Shown here piece by piece: positions 1 to 5,449 of a stretch of 5,449 bases of DNA. The notes below the pieces were generated by a model. It did no database searches, had not been told where the DNA came from, and saw only the letters and a list, made by a program, of their open reading frames with translations. Source of the DNA: Chryseobacterium gleum. GTDB lineage: Bacteria; Bacteroidota; Bacteroidia; Flavobacteriales_D; Crocinitomicaceae. Positions within the stretch are counted from its first letter, which is position 1. Every line of letters begins with the position of its first letter. The stretch covers positions 1 through 5,449 of the forward strand of contig CALPSU020000187.1 of NCBI GenBank assembly GCA_943326315.2, given 5' to 3'. The position numbers were made by a program, and so were the translations under genes.

Positions 1-889
1 AATGAAGGCTGCAAATGTAACTTTTGATGTTCATGGAATGAAAGAATATTTAAATGAGTTTGAAAGAGTTCGTTTCCAACGTGTATCTGCTGCTAAACAT
101 GATCCAAATGATACAGTAATCCCATTAGGTGTATCAAAAGGTGTTGGCTCAAGAAATCAATCTAAAACGGGTTATGCTCCAGATCCTTTCTACGTTTCAC
201 ATGGTAACGTAAAAGATTCAATTGAGTTAAAATTATTAGCTGAAATAAATGCAGTAATTGACAAAGCAATATTTGATAAAAACAACAAACATGATAATGA
301 AGCAACTGCTAGAATACAGGATGAATTATTTGACGGTATATTTGTTGATAGATTAAGAACTGGTCCAAATGGAGATGAATATGCATTTGAAATAATATCG
401 ATGTTACGTGTAGGTTTTACTGCTTTTATCACTGATACTCCAGGTAAAATGAAATACCGTAATGTAACTGAAGAAGAAAACATTGGTAGATTAAACTACA
501 GACGAGATGATTATGTTGATTATTTAGATGGTGATATTGAAAGTTCTATTTACTATAATAATGACGATGTTAAAAACAAAATAAATCAGGCAAGTAGAGA
601 TCCTAATTTAATTATGTACCAAAATAAATACGAAGAGTATGGTTTAGATGGTGCACAAGTTAAACCAGGAGATAAAACTTCTTGGCCAACAACTTTAGTT
701 TCTGATAAATCAAGAGTATATAAAGGTGGTTCTTGGAAAGATAGAGCTTACTGGTTAGTAGCAGGAAACAGAAGATTCCTTGATGAAGACAAATCTACTT
801 GTACAATCGGTTTTAGATGTTGTATGGATAGAAATGGAAGTCCTGAGGCGTTTAATTTCAAAAAGGAAAAAAAGAAAAAGAAAAAATAA
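1..889 (+). CDS. gldJ: GldJ, gliding motility / type IX secretion lipoprotein (C-terminal part, 5' end outside window)
   Basis: The open frame (codons in phase with base 2) runs in from the left edge. The ATG at 2-4 is probably an internal Met, because GldJ proteins are about 560 residues and only 295 are visible; the lipoprotein signal lies upstream. Recognisable GldJ blocks are FERVRFQRVSAAKHDPNDT near residues 20-38, MKYRN...GRLNYRRDDYVDY near 150-174, and a C-terminal sulfatase-modifying-factor (FGE/SUMF1)-type segment with GGSW at 242-245, GNRRFLDED at 255-263 and IGFRC at 269-273. In Flavobacterium johnsoniae, GldJ is an outer-membrane lipoprotein needed for gliding; it also stabilises GldK and so supports T9SS secretion. 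The two FGE copper-binding cysteines appear replaced (K246, W251), so I infer a structural rather than catalytic role. Eight of the last nine residues are lysine. The family call is confident; the true start cannot be seen. Confidence 0.93.
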   Translation, partial: MKAANVTFDVHGMKEYLNEFERVRFQRVSAAKHDPNDTVIPLGVSKGVGSRNQSKTGYAPDPFYVSHGNVKDSIELKLLAEINAVIDKAIFDKNNKHDNEATARIQDELFDGIFVDRLRTGPNGDEYAFEIISMLRVGFTAFITDTPGKMKYRNVTEEENIGRLNYRRDDYVDYLDGDIESSIYYNNDDVKNKINQASRDPNLIMYQNKYEEYGLDGAQVKPGDKTSWPTTLVSDKSRVYKGGSWKDRAYWLVAGNRRFLDEDKSTCTIGFRCCMDRNGSPEAFNFKKEKKKKKK

Positions 890-903
890 ATATTTTATAT
901 CAT

Positions 904-932
904 AAAAAACCATCCAAGTGATGGTTTTTTTT
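904..932 (+). terminator. Rho-independent terminator after gldJ
   Basis: An 11-bp perfect stem pairs AAAAAACCATC (904-914) with GATGGTTTTTT (920-930) around the 5-nt loop CAAGT, and the T run continues to 932. It begins 15 bp after the gldJ stop and ends 31 bp before murF. It should end or attenuate gldJ transcription. The A-run/T-run flanks mean it may also work weakly for the opposite strand, although no gene converges here. Confidence 0.85.
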
Positions 933-963
933 ATGATAATATTTTAGAAAATGAAAAAATAAA

Positions 964-2244
964 ATGGAAAATTTATATAAATTATTTGAATCTAGTACTG
1001 GTATTTGTACTGATACTAGAAAAATTCAAAAAGATTGTTTATTTCTATGTTTAAAGGGGGATAATTTTAATGGAAATAGTTTTGCCTCAAAAGCCCTTTT
1101 AGAAGGAGCAAAATATGTAGTAGTAGATGAAAAAGAATTTGCGAATGAAAAAAATATATATTTGGTTGATGACGTACTGATATTTTTACAGAAACTCGCG
1201 AATTTTCATAGAAATCAATTTTCAATTCCAATTATAGGAATTACTGGAAGTAATGGAAAAACAAGTTCAAAAGAACTAATTAATTGCGTTCTTTCTAAGC
1301 AATATAATGTATTATCTACAGAAGGAAATTTAAACAACCATATTGGTGTTCCTCTAACAATTCTAAAAATAAATTCTACTCACGAAATAGCGATCATAGA
1401 AATGGGCGCTAATAAGTTAAATGATATTAAAGAATTGTGTGAGATAGCAGAACCTAATTTGGCAATAATAACAAATATTGGAAAAGCACATTTAGAAGGT
1501 TTCAAAAATTTTGAAGGTGTGTTAAAAACAAAACTTGAATTATTTAATTCAATTGAAGAAAAAAAAGGTTTTATTATTGTAAATGGGGATGATGATGTCT
1601 TGTTAGAAAATCTACCTAATACTATTCAAAATATTAAATACGGACAAAAAGTAGACTTAGATATAAGAGGAGAATTAGTAAACCTATCCCCTTTTGTTGA
1701 AATGAAATGGTCAACTAAAAACTATACATCAGATATAGTATTTACTAAAATGATTGGTAAATATAACTTTTATAATTTCTTAGCAGCAATTTCCTTTGGT
1801 ATAAAATTTAAAGTTAATCCTGAAAAAATCAATGAAGCTATAAGCGAATATATACCAACTAATAATCGCTCTCAAGTAAATAAAACAAATAAAAACACTT
1901 TAATTTTAGATTGCTACAATGCTAATCCAACTAGTATGCAATCTGCATTAGAGAGTTTTTCTTTAATCGATCATCCTAAAAAAATTGCTATAATAGGTGA
2001 TATGCTAGAATTAGGAGAAGAATCCATTCTAGAACATAAAAATATTTTAAATTTAACAAATAAACTATCACTTAAAACAATAACCGTTGGACCACTTTTC
2101 TTTGAATTGAACAATAGCATTCTTAAATTTAGTAATACAAATGATGCAATTGAATATCTATCAAAAACTAATTTTATTGATAACATGATATTATTAAAAG
2201 GGTCAAGAGGAATTGGTTTAGAAAAATTGGAACCTTTTTTATAA
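964..2244 (+). CDS. murF: MurF, UDP-MurNAc-tripeptide:D-Ala-D-Ala ligase
   Basis: This cytoplasmic ATP-dependent ligase adds D-alanyl-D-alanine to the UDP-MurNAc-tripeptide, making the pentapeptide precursor of peptidoglycan. At 426 residues it is full length. The N-terminal UDP-sugar-binding domain has DTR at 17-19 and the LKGDNFNGN block at 30-38. The central ATPase domain has the P-loop GSNGKTS (95-101), the Mg-binding EMGAN (146-150), NIGKAHLEGF (171-180) and KTKLE (188-192), where K190 is the likely carbamylated lysine. The C-terminal domain has DCYNANPTSM (316-325), a signature that separates MurF from MurC, MurD and MurE, followed by GDMLELG (345-351) and LKGSR (411-415). The ATG at 964 gives the family's normal N-terminus. 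No Shine-Dalgarno is present; the leader is A-rich, as is usual in Bacteroidota. The gene lies 74 bp after gldJ beyond a terminator, so it relies on read-through or on a promoter I could not identify. Confidence 0.97.
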   Translation: MENLYKLFESSTGICTDTRKIQKDCLFLCLKGDNFNGNSFASKALLEGAKYVVVDEKEFANEKNIYLVDDVLIFLQKLANFHRNQFSIPIIGITGSNGKTSSKELINCVLSKQYNVLSTEGNLNNHIGVPLTILKINSTHEIAIIEMGANKLNDIKELCEIAEPNLAIITNIGKAHLEGFKNFEGVLKTKLELFNSIEEKKGFIIVNGDDDVLLENLPNTIQNIKYGQKVDLDIRGELVNLSPFVEMKWSTKNYTSDIVFTKMIGKYNFYNFLAAISFGIKFKVNPEKINEAISEYIPTNNRSQVNKTNKNTLILDCYNANPTSMQSALESFSLIDHPKKIAIIGDMLELGEESILEHKNILNLTNKLSLKTITVGPLFFELNNSILKFSNTNDAIEYLSKTNFIDNMILLKGSRGIGLEKLEPFL

Positions 2245-2246
2245 AA

Positions 2247-2281
2247 AAATGGCTGCTTCAATATAATCGAAGCAGCCATTT
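2247..2281. terminator. Bidirectional terminator between convergent murF and acyl-CoA dehydrogenase genes
   Basis: A perfect 13-bp stem pairs AAATGGCTGCTTC (2247-2259) with GAAGCAGCCATTT (2269-2281) across a 9-nt loop. Read on the + strand it follows the murF stop by 2 bp and runs into TTTAATTTTAT. Read on the - strand it follows the dehydrogenase stop by 22 bp and runs into a T tract formed by the complement of 2245-2250. The tracts on both sides and the tail-to-tail layout indicate one hairpin serving both genes. Confidence 0.9.
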
Positions 2282-2303
2282 AATTTTATAATATATAATA
2301 TTA

Positions 2304-3446
2304 TTAGTCTTTTAATATATTTCTTGAAATTACAACTTTTTGAATTTCAGATGTTCCCTCATAAATTTGAGTAATTTTTGCATCCCTCATCATTCTTTCA
2401 ACATGATACTCTTTTACAAAACCGTATCCACCATGAATTTGAACAGCTTCTATAGTTTGTTCCATCGCAACTTTTGATGCATATAATTTAGCCATTGCAC
2501 CAGATTGATCATAATTTCTTCCTAGATCTTTATCTGTTGCTGCTTTATAAACTAACATTTTAGCAGCTTCAATTTCAGTAGCCATATCTGCTAATTTAAA
2601 AGCAATAGCTTGGTGTTGATGTATCTCTTTACCAAAAGCTTTACGTTCTTTAGAATAAGCTAAAGCTAATTCATAAGCACCACCTGCAATACCTAATGCT
2701 TGTGATGCAATTCCAATTCTACCTCCAGAAAGTGCTTTCATCGCAAAAGTAAAACCAAAGCCATCTTCTCCAATTCTATTTTCTTTAGGAACTTTCACAT
2801 CATTAAATAATAAAGTATGGGTATCACTTCCTCTAATACCCATTTTGTCTTCTTTTGCACCAACAATAAAACCTTCCATTCCTCTTTCAATAATGAAAGC
2901 ATTTATACCTCTATGCTTTGCTTCTACATTAGTTTGAGCAATGACAATATATGTCGACGCTGAAGAGCCATTTGTAATCCAATTTTTAGTCCCATTCAAC
3001 AAATAATGATCACCCATATCAATTGCTGTTGTTCTTTGAGATGTTGCATCAGAACCTGCTTCAGGCTCAGAAAGACAAAAAGCTCCAATTTTTTTACCTG
3101 AAGCCAATGGTACTAAAAATTTTTGTTTTTGTTCTTCCGTACAAAATTTCTCTAATCCCCAACAAACTAATGAATTATTAACAGACATACAAACTGAAGT
3201 AGAAGCGTCAACTTTTGAAATTTCTTCCATTGCTAAAACATAAGACATTGTATCCATTCCACTACCTCCATATTCTGGACTAACCATCATACCCATGAAA
3301 CCTAACTCTCCTAATTGTTTTATTTCTTCTGCTGGAAAACGTTGTTCATTATCGCGAGCAATTACTCCTGGTTTTAAAACATTTTGAGCAAAATCTCTTG
3401 CTGCATCTCTAACCGAAATCTGTTCTTCTGTTAATTCAAAATTCAT
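2304..3446 (-). CDS. Acyl-CoA dehydrogenase, short-chain/butyryl-CoA type
   Basis: This FAD flavoprotein oxidises an acyl-CoA to the trans-2-enoyl-CoA and passes electrons to an electron-transfer flavoprotein, in fatty-acid or branched-chain amino-acid breakdown. At 380 residues it matches the family length. The N-terminal helical domain covers roughly 1-120. The first family signature, CLSEPEAGSDATS, is at 124-136 in the middle beta domain. The second, QIHGGYGF..E....R...D, is at 336-355 in the C-terminal helical domain. The catalytic base is E363 in IYEGTSEIQ, the position used by short-chain, butyryl- and medium-chain enzymes rather than that of isovaleryl-CoA dehydrogenase. The start is supported by the typical MNFELTEEQ opening and by a good -7 box upstream. 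It stands alone, divergent from anmK and convergent with murF. Chain length cannot be fixed from sequence, so I give no symbol; bcd or acd are commonly used. Confidence 0.95.
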   Translation of the reverse strand: MNFELTEEQISVRDAARDFAQNVLKPGVIARDNEQRFPAEEIKQLGELGFMGMMVSPEYGGSGMDTMSYVLAMEEISKVDASTSVCMSVNNSLVCWGLEKFCTEEQKQKFLVPLASGKKIGAFCLSEPEAGSDATSQRTTAIDMGDHYLLNGTKNWITNGSSASTYIVIAQTNVEAKHRGINAFIIERGMEGFIVGAKEDKMGIRGSDTHTLLFNDVKVPKENRIGEDGFGFTFAMKALSGGRIGIASQALGIAGGAYELALAYSKERKAFGKEIHQHQAIAFKLADMATEIEAAKMLVYKAATDKDLGRNYDQSGAMAKLYASKVAMEQTIEAVQIHGGYGFVKEYHVERMMRDAKITQIYEGTSEIQKVVISRNILKD

Positions 3447-3468
3447 ATCTACTATATTTTATGTTTTT

Positions 3469-3484
3469 CACCTTAAATGAGGTG
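3469..3484 (-). promoter_or_regulatory. Small inverted repeat just downstream of the -7 box
   Basis: CACCT (3469-3473) and AGGTG (3480-3484) form a 5-bp dyad with a 6-nt centre, directly abutting the TAAATTTG box. It would cover the transcription start and the first bases of the dehydrogenase mRNA. It could be an operator half-site pair or a short 5' hairpin, and at this length chance is also possible. Confidence 0.3.
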
Positions 3485-3492
3485 CAAATTTA
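3485..3492 (-). promoter_or_regulatory. Bacteroidota -7 promoter element for the acyl-CoA dehydrogenase gene
   Basis: Read on the minus strand (3492 to 3485) the sequence is TAAATTTG followed by CACC, a perfect match to the TAnnTTTG -7 consensus recognised by the primary sigma factor of Bacteroidota. It lies 38 bp upstream of the ATG, implying a leader of about 30 nt. I see no TTTG -33 element at the expected distance, so strength or activator dependence is open. Confidence 0.6.
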
Positions 3493-3614
3493 AGTTTAAA
3501 AAATAAGAATAGTATTGTAATTTTGATTAATTCGAATGTCATAAATCAATTATATTAAAAAAATATTAATCAAATTAATAGCAATAAGGGTTTCAAAAAA
3601 AATAACACTCAAAA

Positions 3615-3645
3615 TTTGTTTAAGCATCGTAAATAATTACTTTTA
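3615..3645 (+). promoter_or_regulatory. Candidate anmK promoter (TTTG -33, imperfect -7)
   Basis: TTTG at 3615-3618 is followed after 19 nt by TACTTTTA at 3638-3645. This fits the Bacteroidota TTTG-N19-TAnnTTTG layout except for the final G. The -7 box ends only 4 bp before the anmK ATG, so transcription would start at or within a base or two of the start codon, giving a leaderless mRNA. An AT-rich background makes a chance match possible. Confidence 0.4.
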
Positions 3646-3649
3646 TACT

Positions 3650-4720
3650 ATGAGGAAATCTGAAATTATTGGCTTAATGTCGGGGACATCAATGGATGGT
3701 TTAGATATTGCACATGTCGAATTTGATATGAATAATCAGAATCAATGGACGTTCAAACTTCTACATGCCGAAACACTCTCGTATTCACCTTCTTTTATAT
3801 CTGAACTAAACAAAGCTAAAACTATTAATGTTCCCGAATTTCTCATTTTAGATAAAAGAATCGGCTCTGTATTCGGAGAAATGGTAAATAAGTTTATAGA
3901 AAAAAACAATATCGACAAATCCAAAATAATTGCTATTGCTTCTCACGGACACACTACTTATCATCAACCAGAAAGAGGATTTACGAGTCAAATAGGATGT
4001 GGGGACACTTTATCATTCATTACAAAAATTCCTGTCATTAATGATTTCCGAACAAAGGATGTTGTCGCAGGTGGCCAAGGAGCTCCTTTAGTTCCAATAG
4101 GAGACTTATTATTATTTCAAACACTTGCTGAATCCTTTTTAAACCTAGGTGGAATTGCAAATATCAGTTACAAATTGAATGGAAGAATGATTGCGTTTGA
4201 CATTTGTCCGGCTAATCTTCCTTTGAATAAACTGGTTTCTAAACTTGGGTATACTTACGATAAAGATGGGGTAATCTCAAAATCGGGAATTATCAATGAA
4301 AATCTTTTAGTAAAATTAAATAATTTAAATTTTTATTCTCAACTTCCTCCTAAATCACTTGGCACAGAATGGTTAGAACAACATTTTAACCCATTAATTA
4401 ATTTTAATTCAGAAATTGAAAATAATTTAGCAACTATAATTGAACACGAAGCATATCAAATTTCTAAAATATTAAATAGTAATAAATTAAAATCAGTTAT
4501 GATTACCGGTGGAGGAGCGAATAACTGCTATTTAATTGATAGAATTAAACATTACTTTGATGGTGATATTGTTATTCCAAGTGAAAATATAATAGAATTT
4601 AAAGAAGCAATTATTTTTGCATTTTTAGGGCAATTATATTTAAATAGATTAGAAAACACTCTTTCTTCTGTAACAGGTGCATCAAGGAATGTAATTGGTG
4701 GAGTATATCACATCCCCTGA
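3650..4720 (+). CDS. anmK: AnmK, anhydro-N-acetylmuramic acid kinase
   Basis: AnmK hydrolyses the 1,6-anhydro ring of anhydro-MurNAc and phosphorylates it with ATP, giving MurNAc-6-phosphate for the MurQ etherase in cytoplasmic cell-wall recycling. The 356-residue length fits the family. It opens with the diagnostic GLMSGTSMDGLDIAHVEF (8-25). Further family blocks are SHGHTTYH (98-105), DFRTKDVVAGGQGAPLVP (132-149), NLGGIANIS (165-173), FDICPAN (183-189), GTEW (238-241) and ITGGGANN (285-292), spanning both lobes of the ASKHA-fold kinase. The ATG at 3650 gives MRKSEIIGLMSGT, the usual start, and there is no Shine-Dalgarno. The 3' end overlaps the opposing phosphatase gene by 13 bp with no terminator between them. 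No murQ or other recycling gene is visible, so its pathway partners lie elsewhere. Confidence 0.95.
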   Translation: MRKSEIIGLMSGTSMDGLDIAHVEFDMNNQNQWTFKLLHAETLSYSPSFISELNKAKTINVPEFLILDKRIGSVFGEMVNKFIEKNNIDKSKIIAIASHGHTTYHQPERGFTSQIGCGDTLSFITKIPVINDFRTKDVVAGGQGAPLVPIGDLLLFQTLAESFLNLGGIANISYKLNGRMIAFDICPANLPLNKLVSKLGYTYDKDGVISKSGIINENLLVKLNNLNFYSQLPPKSLGTEWLEQHFNPLINFNSEIENNLATIIEHEAYQISKILNSNKLKSVMITGGGANNCYLIDRIKHYFDGDIVIPSENIIEFKEAIIFAFLGQLYLNRLENTLSSVTGASRNVIGGVYHIP

Positions 4721-5304
4721 TTAATTATTTTTATATTAAGATCTGATTTTAATTTTTCTACATCAATATTTTTTATTAATCGTAGTACATTTTTGAATAT
4801 ATCTTCATGATATCCGAAACCTCCTCCTAAGAATTCATTAATAGCTTCTTCTTTAGTCCAGTTTTGAAAAGCTATCCTATAAGCAGCAACAATACATCCT
4901 GTTCTATCTGAACCATGCTTGCAATGAATCAATACTGGTTTTGGGGATTCTTTTATAATTTTCAAAGCTTCAACAACTTCTTTGTAATTAATAGTCCACG
5001 TATTGATTCTATATTGACTTAATTTAATATTCGTTCCTTTTACTTCCGCTTTATCATTTCTTAAATTACGAACACTCAAAACTGTTTTTATTCCAATCTT
5101 CTCCAATTCCTTCATTCCGTATTTTGATGGCTGATCAGAACGAAATAGATTATCATCAACACTATATAAATTATTAAATTCTGTATTTTGCATTTTTTTA
5201 GCCCAAAAAGTTGGTCTACTAGCTATTTCAGGACTAACTCCACAATGAAGAGATACACTTAAAACTAAACTGAAATAAACTATTTTTTGAAAAACCATAT
5301 TCAT
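4708..5304 (-). CDS. Exported or membrane-anchored dual-specificity-type (cysteine) phosphatase
   Basis: The phosphatase P-loop HCKHGSDRTG matches HCxxGxxRTG, with nucleophile C128 and arginine R134 counted from the chosen start. Upstream, NLFRSDQPS and GIKTVLSVRNLR are blocks typical of bacterial dual-specificity/tyrosine phosphatase-like proteins. I chose the ATG at 5304 (198 residues) because it forms TAATG with the upstream stop; an ATG at 5319 would lie inside the upstream gene and add only MGARI. Residues 1-21 are MNMVFQK and then a hydrophobic run ending near LHCG, which looks like a Sec signal or single anchor; its cysteine context (SLHC) is a poor lipobox. I therefore infer action in the periplasm or envelope. 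The substrate is unknown; phosphotyrosine, phosphoserine, inositol phosphate or polyphosphate are all possible. I cannot point to a clear general-acid aspartate. Confidence 0.85.
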   Translation of the reverse strand: MNMVFQKIVYFSLVLSVSLHCGVSPEIASRPTFWAKKMQNTEFNNLYSVDDNLFRSDQPSKYGMKELEKIGIKTVLSVRNLRNDKAEVKGTNIKLSQYRINTWTINYKEVVEALKIIKESPKPVLIHCKHGSDRTGCIVAAYRIAFQNWTKEEAINEFLGGGFGYHEDIFKNVLRLIKNIDVEKLKSDLNIKIINQGM

Positions 5305-5449
5305 TATTCTAGCTCCCAAACACTTCTATAAGCTCCTAAATTTTCCATATATTCTAAAAACTTCTCGTAAAATATATCATTCCCAATTGTTGAACTATCT
5401 CCGATTACATAAAGTTTTTCTTTTGCTCTTGTAATAGCAACATTCATCC
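5304..5449 (-). CDS. C-terminus of an SF1 (UPF1/Dna2-like) DNA/RNA helicase, partial
   Basis: Forty-seven codons and a TAA are visible on the minus strand; the gene continues beyond the right edge. The fragment begins MNVAITRAKEKLYVIGD, which is helicase motif VI of superfamily 1 (NVAxTRAK, supplying the ATP-sensing arginine) and the strand after it. The remainder ends in YRSVWELE, much like the C-termini of UPF1/IGHMBP2/Dna2-type AAA helicases in Bacteroidota. The first visible Met is internal. Its stop shares one base with the phosphatase start (TAATG), implying cotranscription and possible translational coupling. The motif makes the superfamily fairly clear, but the exact subfamily and whether the full protein carries a nuclease domain cannot be seen. 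Confidence 0.8.
   Translation of the reverse strand, partial: MNVAITRAKEKLYVIGDSSTIGNDIFYEKFLEYMENLGAYRSVWELE

Larger units (their letters stand above)
3447..3649. other. Divergent intergenic region (acyl-CoA dehydrogenase / anmK)
   Basis: This 203-bp, very AT-rich spacer sits between divergent genes. It holds the dehydrogenase promoter near 3485 and a candidate anmK promoter at 3615-3645. It also holds the dyad TATTAAT-CAA-ATTAATA at 3564-3580 and a 10-bp inverted pair, TTTGATTAAT (3522-3531) with ATTAATCAAA (3565-3574). I see no ORF with coding character and no structured RNA here. Confidence 0.7.

Noticed and set aside
190..483. 97-codon antisense ORF inside gldJ
   Set aside because: It lies wholly opposite strongly recognisable GldJ sequence and its translation has no family features.
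860..886. A-rich tract in the end of gldJ as a phase-variation or slippage site
   Set aside because: The longest unbroken run is only seven A and the lysine codons mix AAA and AAG, so the tract is not a good slippage repeat. A shift would alter only the last few residues.
937..950. Promoter for murF after the gldJ terminator
   Set aside because: The best match, TATTTTAG at 940-947, misses one fixed -7 position and has no TTTG at the right distance upstream.
1971..2279. 102-codon minus-strand ORF opposite the end of murF
   Set aside because: It starts inside the terminator hairpin and lies opposite conserved MurF motifs; the translation looks like a shadow.
3742..3924. 60-codon minus-strand ORF inside anmK
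   Set aside because: It is entirely antisense to conserved AnmK sequence, with no promoter or family signal.
5305..5319. Longer phosphatase start at 5319 (MGARI extension)
   Set aside because: That ATG lies within the helicase reading frame, whereas the ATG at 5304 forms a TAATG overlap and gives a cleaner signal-like N-terminus.

Overview
The window looks like ordinary chromosome from a gliding-lineage member of the Bacteroidota, most likely order Flavobacteriales. The DNA is strongly AT-rich and the gene starts lack Shine-Dalgarno motifs. One promoter has a perfect Bacteroidota -7 box (TAnnTTTG). The first gene is the C-terminal half of gldJ, a gliding-motility/type IX secretion gene confined to this phylum, and it is followed by murF, an arrangement I recall from Flavobacterium-type genomes. 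I cannot assign a genus from sequence alone.

Layout. Positions 1-889 (+) hold the 3' part of gldJ, ending in a lysine-rich tail and followed by a hairpin terminator at 904-932. Positions 964-2244 (+) hold a complete murF. A strong bidirectional hairpin at 2247-2281 separates murF from the convergent acyl-CoA dehydrogenase gene at 2304-3446 (-). A 203-bp divergent intergenic region (3447-3649) carries a promoter for the dehydrogenase, a possible promoter for anmK and some AT-rich dyads. anmK occupies 3650-4720 (+). It overlaps tail-to-tail by 13 bp with a gene for an exported or membrane-anchored dual-specificity-type phosphatase (4708-5304, -). That gene starts on a TAATG stop/start overlap with the end of an SF1 helicase gene (5304-5449, -, cut by the window edge).

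How the genes relate. GldJ is an outer-membrane lipoprotein of the gliding/T9SS machinery. MurF completes the cytoplasmic peptidoglycan pentapeptide precursor, and AnmK returns anhydro-MurNAc from wall turnover to metabolism. Three of the six genes therefore touch the cell envelope, but murF and anmK are separate transcription units. The dehydrogenase belongs to acyl-CoA oxidation. The helicase-phosphatase pair is very probably cotranscribed, though its shared purpose is not evident.

I found no mobile element, CRISPR array, RNA gene, toxin-antitoxin pair or defence cassette, and nothing that I would call a new system. The points most worth a second look are the GldJ pseudo-FGE active site and polylysine tail, the helicase/exported-phosphatase coupling, and the possible leaderless anmK transcript.
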